A stretch of DNA of 64,000 nt from Rhea pennata (GCF_028389875.1 NC_084676.1:9734001-9798000); one strand, 5' to 3'; shown: positions 1 to 12,308, counted from the stretch's first letter. Made by a program: numbers and translations. The notes: generated by a model from the sequence alone, not told the origin.

Positions 1-91
1 GCTCGTGCCCCCCAGTGACCACAGGAGACAAATGTTCTTGCAGGACCAGAGAAGCAAACATTAGGCAGGGCAGCAGAAAATGACAGCAGGT

Positions 92-97
92 TTATTG
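92..97 (-). terminator. Possible polyadenylation signal of the SLC26A2-like paralogue
   Basis: On the minus strand this reads AATAAA. It lies about 1.3 kb beyond the final stop of the SLC26A2-like paralogue and about 1.7 kb beyond its internal TGA, a plausible 3' UTR length. No transcript evidence is available, so the link to that gene is inferred from position only. Confidence 0.35.
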
Positions 98-1438
98 TAT
101 TTAATTTTAAAAGTGACGATACCTAAGGGAGGCATTTTGTTTAAAAGTTCCTTGTGAAAGTCTAGAGTCTTATGTCACTGCACAATCTCTCTTGTTGTCC
201 TAGCCCTTTCCAAAAATCCTTCTTCGGGCAGTAGGTGCACGAAACCAGCATGAAGGAGGCCTGCATCCAACAGCAGCCATAGGTTTCCAGGGAGAGGGCA
301 AATCCCTCTCAGATGCAGCTCTGAGTTGTGTTTCTCCATGGGGAGAGGGCTGGTGGATTAGGGAAAAGTACCACTGTTTCTTCATTATACGATCTAGCAC
401 CCACGGCCAGCCCCAGTGACAGATGTCCAGGGCTCCAACTTCTCACAACTGCCCTCGGCACAGGCTCGTACTACAGCAACAAGCAAGGCGGTCTTGCCCC
501 AAAGGACGGGCTCAGCCTAGACTCTCTGTGTCCTCCAACCCTGGCCTGGACCAGGGCTGTTCCGCTGCTTTGTTGGCCAGCAGCAGGAATTGTGCTGCAC
601 TGAAACAGAGCAGACCCTGCAGCTCAGAGGGTGGGGATGGCATAGCTCACACCATGGCTATGAATGGTGAACTCACGTTCAAGAGCAGGGCTATGCAGTC
701 TGCACTCATTGCCAAGTGGGACGGGGGATGTCCCTTTGGAGGCAGTTTTCAAGCTCAGGCCAGTGCAGAAGCATTCATCTGTGCTGAGGGCACCAGTCTG
801 ACACACCTGTTATTTTCTGCCATTCTCTCATTGCCTTTCCTGTAACCCTCTCTCATGCCCAGCACACCTCTTGCTTATGTAGAGTTGTGTCAAAGGGCCA
901 TATTTCCCCTCTCAAGCTTCATCATGGGACAATCGGATGATGCTTGTGCAATCTCAGTGCAGAAAACCATGCCATCGCTCTTCTGGTCCCTAGCTAGTTT
1001 CTCACATCCTGATGGATAAGCAGAGCAGTTTTACTCCTGCTCCTCCATACTTCCAATTTTTCACTTTGTGGCTCTCCAGTAAGGAATGGCCAGCCTTCAC
1101 TAACACATTTATGCCATTCAGCCTCTGCAGGAGAAGGGTTAAAAGCCATTTAGACTTTTTATCTGCTTGACTGATCTTGAAATGCCTCTCAGATTATTTT
1201 CCAGTTGGTAATCTCTTCTGAAGTCCACATCTTCCCCAAAACTTTTACCTGGTACCTGCTTACAGCAGTTCATTGAAGTCTTTTTTACCTGCTCTGAGTG
1301 TCCTAAAACTGCTCTGAAGTATATACCAAGTCCATCTCCAAGTGAAACCATTCTTCACACATGGGTCTACAAAGATGCCTGGAAGTTCAGGTCTTCAGGG
1401 TCCAGGAGAGCATCCTTTCTCTCCTGCTGCACATGGTA

Positions 1439-2941
1439 CTACCTTTCAGCAAACTTCACTGCATCATGGACACTGTGGAAAGCCAACTGGTTGCCACAGT
1501 CTGTCTTGCCAGCCCAGCCTCCCTCCTGGAGCAGGTGGCGGATGGAAGGGTTGCAGCTGGCCAAGAGTACCTGGACACCAACGTCCTTATAGTCATGATG
1601 CATCTCCTTTAGCAGAGAGAAACCCACCATATCTATGAACTGCATAGCCCCACAGTCAATGATTAAGGTGTGCGTATCTATGGAAGGAGGACACACATTC
1701 GCTGGAGATTTCTCAGCTCTTTTCTTGGCCGGTTTCAGACAGTGAGATCTGGTGCACAAAAAGCTCTTACTCTTGCCTGTGTCTGCATTTGCCTGGGCTT
1801 CTGCCTTTCAGTGATCAGCAGCCAGTAGAGCAGGGTTTACCCCAGTTTTCTGATAGAGAACAGTCTTGAAATAGTCCTTGCTGGCATAGTAAAGGGATGA
1901 TTCAAAGCGGAAGATCTTGATGTTGGCAATACTGCTGAGCTGCTTGTAAATGGATTGGTCCTCATAGATTTCTGAGTTGCTGACCTTGCCCAGAAGTGTG
2001 GCCCTAGGTCTCTGCGTGCGGAAGATGATGCAGAGCAGAGCAAAGCAGACACCCACAAGGAGCCCAGTCTCTGTGGAGATCAGTGTGGAGACCAGCATGG
2101 TCATCCACCACACCACAGTGTCCAACTTGCTGAGCTGCCACATTTGGGGGGTGTCACAGAACTTCTTGAGGACACCCCACAAGTTTACGATGGTGACCAC
2201 CCCCAAGATGGCTGTTTGCAGTGAGTAAAAGAGTGGAGCAATCCACAGCAGCACGAGCAGCAGCACCAAGGAGGTGACCAGGCCAGAGACCTGCATCTGG
2301 GTTCCTGTGGATTCCTTCAGCAGAGTCTTGGTTAGGACTGCAGAGCTGGCAAAGCAGTAGAAGAAAGAAGGGATCAAGTTGCACATGCCAATGGCAACCA
2401 TCTCTTGATTGACACGAACAGCATAGCCATGCTTTTTGCCAAAGATTTCTGCCAGGGAGACACTCATGGCAAAGCCAATGATAGCAATGGGTAGAGCATC
2501 AACTGCTAGGCTGGAAAACAGTTTTGTATCTGGTAGGGTGGGTCTCCTGAAACCAGTGGGGATGCCCCCACAAACAGCAGACTTATATCGCTCTTCAAAG
2601 TTGAAGTAGTACGATAGCACAGTAGCTACAATGACCACTAGCAGCTCTACAGGGAATGGAGCCTTCATCCTGTCTTTATACTGGTCATTGATCTCTTTGA
2701 CAGACACAATAATGGCCAAAGCAACTAGACTGGTCACCATGTCACAGATGTTGGTATTTTGGATGTATCTGAAAAGGTCAACCCACGTCAAGATGAAGGA
2801 CCCCACCCCTTCGTGATGAGGGATTTTCAGTCCCAGGAGATACTTCATCTGGGAGGTGATAATGGTGAGGCTGGAGCTACTGAAGAGAGGTTCTGACAAG
2901 TAGACAGATACAAAGCCCAGCTGTAAAACCCCCAGCAGGAT
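1439..2941 (-). pseudogene. Last coding exon of the SLC26A2-like paralogue
   Basis: The exon opens after a TTTTCAG acceptor with I-L-L-G-V-L-Q-L-G-F, matching the start of SLC26A2's last exon. It is 501 codons to the final TAG at 1439-1441 and is in frame throughout except for TGA at 1810-1808, in the variable loop between the first STAS strand and the LIIDCGAMQF core. Downstream of the TGA the frame continues without another stop and keeps clear STAS homology (QVLLASCNPSIRHLL). Compared with SLC26A2 the segment after YLSEPLF lacks four residues where SLC26A2 has SGFVTGAS. The KKHGYAVRVNQE and FFYCFASSAVLTKTLLKEST stretches are conserved. Confidence 0.75.
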
Positions 2942-3707
2942 CTGAAAAGAAAGCCAGTCATACCTTTAACATCCATGAGAAGGGCTGGAAGAGGTGACCA
3001 GCAATTTATGTCAGTTGCTTCCACTTTAGCATATCTGGTTACTCTGTCTGCTGAGCATTCAGTATGAGACAGAGGAGTTTATTTTAAGTAATCATTTTGG
3101 GTTATGGAAAACTATAGAGACCTAGAAGACTTGTCTGTGTCTTGAAAGGCCATACAAAGAAGACCTCAAGGTCCCCGTCACTGCTCCTTATAAGAAACAA
3201 GGCTGTACCTAACACTGAGAGTCCAGGGGTAGCTAAATCAAAGCAGCTTATGAGTATCACTTTGTGGCAAAAACAGTGTGATGCAGTGAATTTTTGTTGT
3301 CCCAATGAAAGGGGCTGAAGTCACCTACTAACAGCTGGGCCCAGGCAGTGGAGACATTTCCAGGGAGCATGGCCTTTAGAGGAGTCCCTGCTGATGCAGG
3401 GACTTGCTTTAACTGGACAGCAACCCTAAACTACACCAGGTCCAGGACTGGGATGGTGGGAAGGTGGTTCACAGTTCCCTTCCCTCCCTTGCCAAATCTG
3501 ATCCAAAGCATGTTTCAGACACATCTAAGGATCTGGCCCATCATCTGGAGAAAGCACAACCCCGAAGTCAGGTGTGTTTGGAGTTTTGCAAATCATTACA
3601 GTTCAAGGATGTCAGGGTCGAGTCGTTTCAGCTAAGGTTTTTTGTGACTCAAGTCTGAACTGAGGCAAAGAACAGAGAGGAAACAGCATAATAGTGAATA
3701 TTTGTAC

Positions 3708-4280
3708 CTGGTAAAGACCAACCAGAAAGCTTAAGGAAAGGGCCACAGTGATGGCATAGCAACTCCTGTCACAGGCACCTGTCTCATTAGCAGAGGAGGT
3801 GGAATTCCCCATCAGCAATAAGCCTGCATTGTTGTCACTGTACCCTGCTAGTTGAAGGTGCCGATTCACAGACTGCCCAATCATCAGGCATAGGACACCA
3901 AAGGAACCGACAAAGTTATGGCGTGAAGTGGCCATAGCAAAGTAGATGATATTGCAGAAGAAGCTGGTGTAGATTCCATAGATGGGATCCTGGTTCGCTA
4001 ATAGGGAATACGAGATGGACTGAGGAATGGCAACTATCCCCACCAGCAGCCCAGATATGACATCCCCAAGCAACTGTGTCTTGACGTTGTAATGGGGAAG
4101 CCAGTCCAACACTGGGAACAGGTGACAGAAGAAGGAGATGATCGTTTGATGATTGCATTGGCAGACCTCTCTGGCTTTCTGTAGGATGAGATCCTGGGTG
4201 CCGACCTCCACAGGCTCATATTCCTCCAAACTGATGTGTATAAAATGGACAGGAGACTCTTCCCTCTGGCATGAGGCAGC
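3708..4280 (-). pseudogene. First coding exon of the SLC26A2-like paralogue (homologous open frame)
   Basis: The open frame homologous to SLC26A2 runs from just after a TAA at 4283-4281 to the donor at 3707/3706 (CAG then GTACAA). It encodes HISLEEYEPVEVGTQ, a CQC motif, membrane segments 1 and 2 and the first extracellular loop with N-glycosylation sequons (NST, NET). It contains no ATG upstream of the membrane domain. The ATG at 4329 has a fair context but reads a different frame that ends at 4216. Either a small indel shifted the start, or the true first exon lies upstream and joins at an AG within this stretch. Confidence 0.65.
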
Positions 4281-5300
4281 TTACTATGTCTTTGCCCTTT
4301 CCTGACTTCTGACTTGCTGGGTCCTCCATTGCACCAGATCTAAGACAGGAGAGCAGGCATGACTATGAAGTATTGCATTCATGTACATAATGTGCTTTCC
4401 TTAGCTTCAGGGCTCACGCAGATTGTATGGATAAACAGATGAAGACAAATAGCCTCAGACAGATCAAATCTTCCTGTCATACCAGTTGACTAGTTTGATA
4501 TCAGTTATGGACCTGATTAGCCAAAACCCTGAATGATAATGGTTTATATTGTATTCACACTGCCATAGATGCCCACACTGGGGACAGAACTATGGAGAAC
4601 ACCATTCTCCTTACAGACACAGCTCTTAATTGGAAACAGGACAGTAGAATCTTCTGAGATCAGAAAATACTCCTTCACTGAAACTAAAACTCCTTCAAAA
4701 ACCTTGAATGTTTTGATGACACTTCCACTTAGGCAAGAGCTATTTTGAAAATGGTGAAATATTCCATGTGGTGTTCTAGGAATGCAACATGTGGGTAAGA
4801 GAAGCCAGTTGCAAATTAATTCTTCCTTTAAAATTTTGAAATATGTTATGTATTAAAAACATTAGGCTCTAAAGAAAGGCTTTTAACCGAGCCTAACCAT
4901 TTCCCTTCTGTTCTCTTCACCCACCATTAAATTAAATAGGGAAAATCAAGATTTTTTTGTTTTGATTCAAAACCAAATTAATTTTGAAATCACAGATTTT
5001 TCCTGTGGAAACAGGGAATTCCAGTTTCCACACTGTTCTATACCATATGTCTCTATGTTGGCAAATCATTGGTAAATCAGAACTAGATTCTGCTATTATC
5101 ACTTCTTAAACATTAGTTTTGACGAATGATTTTCATGGTTTTGGCATCTTTGTGATATTAATTATTTGTGCTGTAACTACTAGGGTTTTTATAGGACTGA
5201 ACTATCCCAATTGAATAATGAATTTTTGTAATAAGGACAGAAATGCAGAATATATGGCAATGTTATGAATTACAACATACTAGTGAAATGGTAGAGGTCT

Positions 5301-5440
5301 AGAATCATAGAATGGTAAGGTTGGAAGGAACCTCTGGAGATCATCTGGTCCAACCCTCAGCATAGGCCATACAGGGATTGAACCCGCAACCTTGGCATTA
5401 GCAGCACCACGCTCTAATCAGCTGAGCTAAACCTGCCCCT
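5301..5440 (-). mobile_element. tRNA-Ile-derived SINE with CR1 3' tail (TguSINE1-like)
   Basis: Read on the minus strand, the element starts with a tRNA-like head. Its A box is TAGCTCAGCTGA (5429-5418), its B box GGTTCAATCCC (5384-5374), and the anticodon-arm remnant GTGGTGCTAAT matches tRNA-Ile(AAU) with a few bases missing. The head runs straight into a CR1-type 3' end (GGTTGGACCAGATGATCTCC, then CCTTCCAACC and ATTCTATGATTCT). That composite is the design of the passerine TguSINE1 family, which is mobilised by CR1 machinery. No clear target-site duplication was seen, as is usual for CR1-mobilised elements. Confidence 0.85.
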
Positions 5441-7162
5441 GACTAGAAGCAATTTCAAAAAAAAACTAAGTATTTTCTGAGTGCTGCCAAGTAACCAGCT
5501 ACCCTTTCAATGATTCTGTCTTATTGACTGGAAATGATCAAATTCATTCACTTAACATAAAATCATGTTGCTGATCTCTGACCTTAGGAGATTCCTTAGA
5601 AAGCTCACCAAATCGTGTTTCTATGCTTTCTTAAAGATCATCTCATTCTGAATAAGGCCGATGATACGATGTCTCTGGCTCCTGGGAAATTATCAGGAAA
5701 GCCACCCTCCCTGTAAAGCATGGATGAGACAAGAAAAAGAGAATTACATTGCTGACTTGCTTCAAACTGGCCCATCACAAGGCTGGTATTTGTAGAATGA
5801 ATGCGTGCTGGTTTTTGATCTGATTAAATAATATACGTACTTCCCAGAGCTACTTCAAATTTTTCAGTCAAAATGCAACTGCAACAAAACACAGCTTTCT
5901 GTCAAAACCAAGCAATACACACATAGAAGTATGCCGTGTCTCCTGAGTGGAGGCCTAGCCTGGTTGCAGTTTGGAAATGGAAGCAGGATAATGAGAAATC
6001 CCCTTCCCCTATCCTACAACCTCATCTCACACGACTGGTCCCACCCAGAGCTCTTACCTCTGACTGCATGGAGCAGAGGGGGATACACTGTGTGCCTTCT
6101 TTGGGTCCCTCGGAAACTATTTGGAGCTTCTCACCTGCTGACTAACCTGTCTCCTCACCTCACAACCTACATTGAGAAGAGAAAGCATGAGGTAAACAAT
6201 TGCAAACCTGATTCTTTTGCCTTCCTTCTGGATTGGATGTTGCTTCTCTCTGAAGAGAACTGAATTATCCAGCCAAACAATTTGCCCTTTTATCTAGCTC
6301 CAGCTGATGGAAACAAGGTAAACAGACACACATGGCTGTATTTTGAAAACAAACATGTTTCTGAAAGAGTATTTTTGATGAAAACTTGTTCTGCCCATTA
6401 AGAATGATTTAAAGAGTTTAGATAAGTACTCTTGTCAGATAACAATATTGCTAGGATCTGGAGATGTGTTTCCTAAACAAGGAGAACAATGCACAGAAAT
6501 CTTCCTGCATGTGCTATTGCATGGCTCCTCCATCAACCAAGTACCCTCAGCTAAGTCCTACTGCACTTTTCCACTGACAGATTTTGATCTATTCTGGACA
6601 AGATTTTGTCTGAATTATTCCAAAAGTACTTTTCTTTCCTGGTAGCTTTTCTATCAGTGTGTTCCTACCAGGCACCACCACACTGTCCAATCTATGCACT
6701 TTGCTACATACAGCATAGCTGCACAGAGACACAAAGGTGCAATTGCATCCCAGACCACTCTCTGAGTGGTTCCACCTCTGTTATGCCAGACCACATTCAC
6801 ACATTTACAAAGAGCCAACAACGTCTTGCTTAAGAATGGGTTTGTACAAGGGAGTTTGCACTGAAGTTGTGATCACAAAGGTTATTTCTAGCTAGTGATA
6901 GATAGAACTTGGTCTGTGTGAGATCTGTTCAATCCACATTTTACTTGTGCCTTATAGAGACCACTGCATAAATCAAAGGGGATTAACACGTTGATCATGG
7001 GATTACCATGAAACAAAATCCTCAGGTACTAGCAATAACTGTTCTCTTGCGCTCCCTGCCAACTACCTACATTAGACCTCTCAGCATAGTCTCATCTCCA
7101 TTCTCCATTGTTTCTTTCCCATCTATCGAGTCTGTAATATTTTGGCAGGATGTGCTGTTGTC

Positions 7163-7262
7163 TGGTGTAGCAGGACATAAGTCTGGCAGTCAGGCAGCTT
7201 GGTTCCTACTTCTGCTTCTGTCACTGACTGTGTTCTGGGCTTGGGAAAGGAACTTAGAGCCC
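7163..7262 (+). mobile_element. Ancient MIR / CORE-SINE fragment
   Basis: The stretch with GTCTGGCAGTCAGGCAGCTT, then TCTGTCACTGACTG and CTTGGGAAAGGAACTT, follows the order of the MIR core (GGAGTCAGGA...CTGCCACTGACT...CTTGGGCAAGTCACTT). It is highly diverged, as expected for a pre-avian amniote fossil. Assigned by eye. Confidence 0.5.
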
Positions 7263-10200
7263 ATGGAGTAGGGAGAGATGATGTGGGGTAAGGAGAGATG
7301 ACATTTTCACAAGTCTTTGATTTAGATGCTGAGGAGACACTCTGAGAGGAGGGGAAGATCTGCCTTTTGGATTATATTTATCTCATCAGTGGAAGAACAT
7401 CTCAGTAATTAGAAGTAAATGAATGAGAAACATCAGTGCTCTCTGGCAGCAGGAAAAAATGAGAACAAGATGTAGGAGAGACAGCTGCTCAATGTATTTA
7501 TCTATTTATACTAGACTCTTTTTCCCTGCCATTTCTCTACAGTTTATATCTTTTCAGGTTTGTCTGTTGATAGCTCCCCTTTCCCTATTCCTTCTTTCAC
7601 TAATAGACTAGCTCTTTCCTTAGCCTTTTTATTCATAGTGTCCTTAAAAGATGACCTTTTCATATGCTTTACATTCCTTGCTAGTCATACCTCATATTGT
7701 ATCTTGGCCTGTTTGATGTTGTCTCTATTTGCTAATTCTCCTTTCCATCTTCTTCCTTAGTAAGTGAACCAAACTCCCACTTTCTCTGATTCCTTCTTGA
7801 AATTCAATCATTGCATAACTGGTGGTTAAGTGGGCCTGGTCTTTTAAGTCTGTTTGCTTTCTAGGATGAAACATATCTGAGCACAATCTATTCTTTGATT
7901 TTTTGATCTTACTTAGGAAGTAGTCATTTCCAATTCTGTGTCTCCAATTTTGCCATTCAGCATGTTCACCCTCACTATCCACCATGAAAACCCTTAGTAG
8001 TCTTTCTATTTAAGACAGTATCTAGACTATCTTTAACTTCTACTCTGCTTTCACTATCTGGCAGTTCTTTTCCTTCCAAGTTTTATCTTCTTTTATGTAG
8101 TGGAACATTTTTGTTTGTTATCATTTCCTCTACCACTTGACTTAGCTGGGTAAGTCTTCATTTCACTTCTCACCTCTCATAGGCATAACTTTCTTTGCTA
8201 ATCATTTCTTTTCTCCATTGCCTGTAGTCTTTTTGTTTTCTCTCATCCTTTTTTTAATGTGACTATCCTTTTAACTAAGTCTGAAGCCTTCACTACATGA
8301 TCTTTTCCCTTTCTTGGGAGTAAAATCCCAGTTATTTTTGTCCCTTCAACTTTAAAATGTGACAACTTTCTAAACTTCCCTGGCAATTAAGTTCTTGAGC
8401 TCTTTGTTCCAGTTGGTTTCATTGTGTCATTAGGTTCTTAATGCTGAACTCCTTGAAATTGAGGGCCTTCATTCTACAGCAACTTTTGCTTGGTCTTCTT
8501 TGCAGTGGAAATTTACCTAGTAGACACTGAGGAGAGGTCATTTTATATTCTCCATCCAGACAGTGAGGATATAAGAATGTAACTCCTTGCACTGAATACT
8601 GTATACAACTCTGAAATCACTTCCTTTGTATGAGGTAAGGTAAGAAGGGTAGAAACTAAAAACATTTGACATTTGCTCTTGAAAATGTACAACAGACAAG
8701 CTTAAAAAAGCAACCGACAACAGAACTTCATGGGACCTTGAGCTGGCTAAGAATGCAATGCCCTCCAAACACAAGGTCATTGTAGTTAAACTAGTAAAAT
8801 TACACGTTCGTTTTCAAAAGCATCTTTTAAGGTTGGTCTTTATTGCCATCATAAACTCACTTAACTATTTAACTCTATACTAGGAAAGGTTGGGTTGAAC
8901 AGATGGTGAATATTAACTTGAACATTGCTAGTGTATACAGGATGTCCCTCTGTTTTTAAGACAAGCAGAAAGCATGAAACCCTCAAATTGGTATGTGACC
9001 GATGTTACACCAATCTATGCAACAGCCATTGCAACCAGCTAGAAATAGAGCAGGACAACCCAAGTTCTAGGTACAATGAAAACGCAGTAGAAGACTATTT
9101 AATTCTTACAGTGAGTTGGTGACACGGTATTTTATTCTACAGTAGAAAAAGTTATGATGAAATAGTCTGGGTCCATATTTGTTTTTGGTCTTGTCTACCT
9201 AGGCCTGTTGCAGTGGATAAACATAATGAGTTCATTTCTGTACTGCTGTGTCAATGAATAGCTTGTGTCTAATGGGACTAGCTGGCATCTTAGTAAATAC
9301 AGTAATTTTCTTTGGAACAGGTCTAACTGCACTGCACAAGGAGTCTTTGTTTGATTTAAGGCTTGTGAATACAGTTATGACTATTTGACTCCTGGAAGCC
9401 TTTCAAGTCACATCCTACATGTCTTGGCTCCATACATGGACAAGCCTGCCTTAGTACACAAGTGTACCTGCTACTCCACAATTACTTAGATCACATGCCA
9501 TCTCTTTTTTAAAAAAATGGCAAGAGGGCTAGGAATTGTGCCAGATATCTATGAGAGCTGTTTTTCCTTCCCTGCAGATCTGAGGTTCTTGGATTTTAGA
9601 CTGTCATTTTGGATGGCTGGTGGTTCAGTTCACTTAGATAGAGTTGCCAAGACATAAACATCCGCAAAACACCATTTTTCTTAGAGAAAAACAAAGAAAG
9701 GAAGACAATCCCAGATTGCTGAGATATGCTAAAAATGCCTAAGCAAAAATGCCTAAGGACACAAGAGCTGGACAGAGCCTCTCCTAGGTGCCCTTTTCTT
9801 GGAAAGAACTTACATTTTTACAAGAGAACACCAGAGAACCTGAAAGCCCTACATTATGTCATCCCAGATAATAAAAGAGCTTCTCCAGCTTCCTGTTATT
9901 TTGTACAGCAGTTCAAGATAATGTGCAGGGTGTCACAGCAAAGAATGCAAGGCAAAGATAAATCCTCTTTGGAGATAAACATCGCAAGACCAAAAGTATC
10001 ACTTTCCTTTTGACTGCACATCAGCGCAATCTCTATACAGTAAAGGTTGAGAAGAACCAACAAAACCTACAAATAAATAACCCTAAAGAGCACCTATTTG
10101 ATGTACTGCTCACTCCCAATAATGGGCCATGAAGATGAATGTATGGGGAATGATTTTTTAGTGTACTTTCAAAGATATAAGATGAAATATGTGTTCTTGG

Positions 10201-11079
10201 AAAGAGAATCAGTATAGGAACAGTAGATCTAAACAGATGTAGAGTAGCTGCAGAGGTCGAACACAGCACACCAACCTCCTAGCTACTGAGGACTCACCAT
10301 CTGGGGTGCACTCTCTTATGTCCTGTTATCAGCCCCAGCTCTGGTGCCCACTCTTAGAAGATGGAAGAAGACAGCACTTCAAAGTACATCAGCCTGAGGA
10401 TTTGGGGAACATTTCCTATTTATATATGGAGAATGACAATGACTCCTTGCTAACTTTTGTGGGGGACTGTTGTTGTTTTCATGTTTTTTCCCACGACGAA
10501 TGTTCAGTGCTCATGACCCTTTTCCAAATTATCAGATTAACAATTTAATATTCTATAATGTCTCTGAAAATGGATTAAATTGATCCAGATGAATTACAAT
10601 GAAATAAAAATGAGGAGATGTATTTGTGTTTTATACTGACTGGCATTCAGTCCAGGCTGCTTTGCATCATCTCAGGCTTGACTTGTTTGCATTACGTCTG
10701 AGCCCTGCATGGTACTGAGGCTGTGCTGATCAGATGCCACTTCCCCCTGTAATTGCTGGCTGGTTGATAGGGTCACCCTATTCGCAGTTAACGCAGTTTT
10801 CTCCCCATTGCAGCCTGCTGGCGTAGTGTCACAGCAGCCATGGAGTCAGGCACAGATCTCTGGCTGGCTCCCAAGCTGGCTCAGAAGCTGAGATAGTTCA
10901 GCCATTCAATTCTAGCTATTCGCACACCAAGACAGAAGAGCACATACAGTGGAGAGGGACCCCAGAGAGGTCACAGCTCAGTCTAACAAGAAAAAAAAAT
11001 GTTCCAGGAGGTAAGTAAAGAAGCCAAAGAGAGAAATAGGAACAGTGGCACCTCTCCAAATACCTGTCCTATGGCAAGA

Positions 11080-11215
11080 TTATTTTTAAAACTAGTAAGT
11101 TTTAAAATAAAAAACTTTCCCACACTATACAAATTCTGTGGAACCTGCTGCCACAGGATGTGTGGGAATCAAAGGGTTTGAGGAAAGGGATTAGGTAGCT
11201 TCATGAAGTGCTCAT
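11080..11215 (+). mobile_element. Old CR1-type LINE 3' fragment
   Basis: The sequence reads TTCTGTGGAACCTGCTGCCA, then CAGGATG, AATCAAAGG and GGGATTAGG followed by TTCATGAAG. This matches the order of the 3' part of old amniote CR1 LINEs (GGAACTCATTGCCACAGGATG, then GGGATTAGACAAATTCATGGA). It is heavily diverged and has no coding capacity. Confidence 0.5.
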
Positions 11216-11814
11216 AAAAGCTGAAGCCATTTGTCTGAGTGTGCAGGAAGTTTTCAGCCTGCTGCTTACCAGCAGCTGGGAAGTTTGTGAGGAGCAGCCC
11301 CTCTCCTCTTACCACTGGTACACCCTTTCCCAGGCAGCCTCCACCAGCCAGGCTCCCACAGCGGACGGGGCTGGCATGCCGGACCTTGCACAGGAGTGTG
11401 CATGGAGAGAATTACAGCTGCTTGCAGATAAGACAGGGTCTTGAGCAGGACCAGTAAAGGGTGCTACTGACTGAAACCCCATTATCTCAGCCCTGTATTA
11501 GTGAGAATCAGAGTTACTCTGCTAAAGGTAATGGCTGTCCTGTGCTTTTCATGAGAGCAGAAAGCTCCTACTGGTACCACCCGTAATTGAACGCTCCTGC
11601 CACTCTGTTGGCACCAATACAGGAATTATACACTGTGCTATGAAGTCTCCTAAGGTAAAAGACATCTTCAGTTAAAAGCTGAGTCATGCTGGATCAAGAA
11701 AATCTTTTGTGTAACCCAAGGGCAGGTAAGCACAAACAATGCTTACAGTAAGTGCCCAGAACTGCACCTACATCTGGTCTATTTTTTCTCTGACTCCTGC
11801 TGATAAAGACTAGA

Positions 11815-11880
11815 TCAAGTCATTTAACCTGCTATGTCTCAATTTCCATATCTACAAAATGGAAATAGCACTGAAATACA
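11815..11880 (+). mobile_element. Ancient MIR/LINE2-type tail
   Basis: AAGTCATTTAACCTGCTATG is followed by TCTCAATTTCC and then CTACAAAATGGAAATA. This is the familiar MIR/L2 3' end (CACTTAACCTCTCTGTGCCTCAGTTTCC...CTGTAAAATGGGGATA), only mildly diverged. It is a fossil shared across amniotes and has no coding content. Confidence 0.6.
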
Positions 11881-12265
11881 TTGCAGCAATTCTGTAACAG
11901 TTATTTGCAATACCATGTGCTGCAAGCACACAAACTTGAAAATGCAGGCAACACGATACCACTCACGGGTCATGGCTTGCATCTCAGGAATTTCAACCGG
12001 GCCCACAGGAGTCTACTGCCGTTGGGCCACAAAACAGTTGTCACCACATTATTACTAGTTACTTCTTTTCATGAGACAAATTGTAGCCTAGTTGCAGGCA
12101 GCACAAAAGTCAAAATGAGGAGAAAGCCTGCTGCTGTCCATGTACCATTAGCCAGTCAATACCCTGTTTCGTGTTTGGTGGAAATTTCTGTATGTGCCTG
12201 CATGTGTATCAAACACAATGCAGGAGAACGTTATGTACTTCCTTTGGAAACCAGAGCGCAGCTGT

Positions 12266-12266
<1 letters not shown>

Positions 12267-12306
<40 letters not shown>
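12267..12306 (+). repeat. Poly(A) run of about 40 bases
   Basis: An uninterrupted run of about 40 adenines. No retrocopy with a recognisable parent was seen upstream and no flanking target duplication, so it is recorded as a homopolymer only. Confidence 0.9.

Positions 12307-12308
<2 letters not shown>

Larger units (their letters stand above)
1439..4329 (-). pseudogene. SLC26A2-like tandem paralogue, probably decaying (two coding exons)
   Basis: This is a sulfate/anion exchanger of the SLC26A1/A2 branch. The first coding exon (about 4280-3708) holds the sulfate-transporter signature around PQSISYSLLANQDPIYGIY. The second (2941-1439) holds the remaining membrane segments and a C-terminal STAS domain with LIIDCGAMQFIDMVG. 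Splice sites are intact: the donor follows GLYQ, the acceptor is TTTTCAG, phase 0, at the same place as in the neighbouring SLC26A2. Three features argue against normal function. The only good ATG (4329) opens a frame that stops at 4216 and is out of register with the homologous frame. Four residues are missing from the GFVTGA-bearing third membrane helix. A TGA at 1810-1808 interrupts the STAS domain in frame. The rest is well conserved, so inactivation is recent, or the protein is truncated, or it starts from an unseen exon. Family assignment is firm; pseudogene status is inferred. Confidence 0.75.

Noticed and set aside
12060-12306. Retrocopy ending in the 40-base poly(A) run
   Set aside because: No recognisable parent protein or RNA lies upstream of the run and no target-site duplication could be found.
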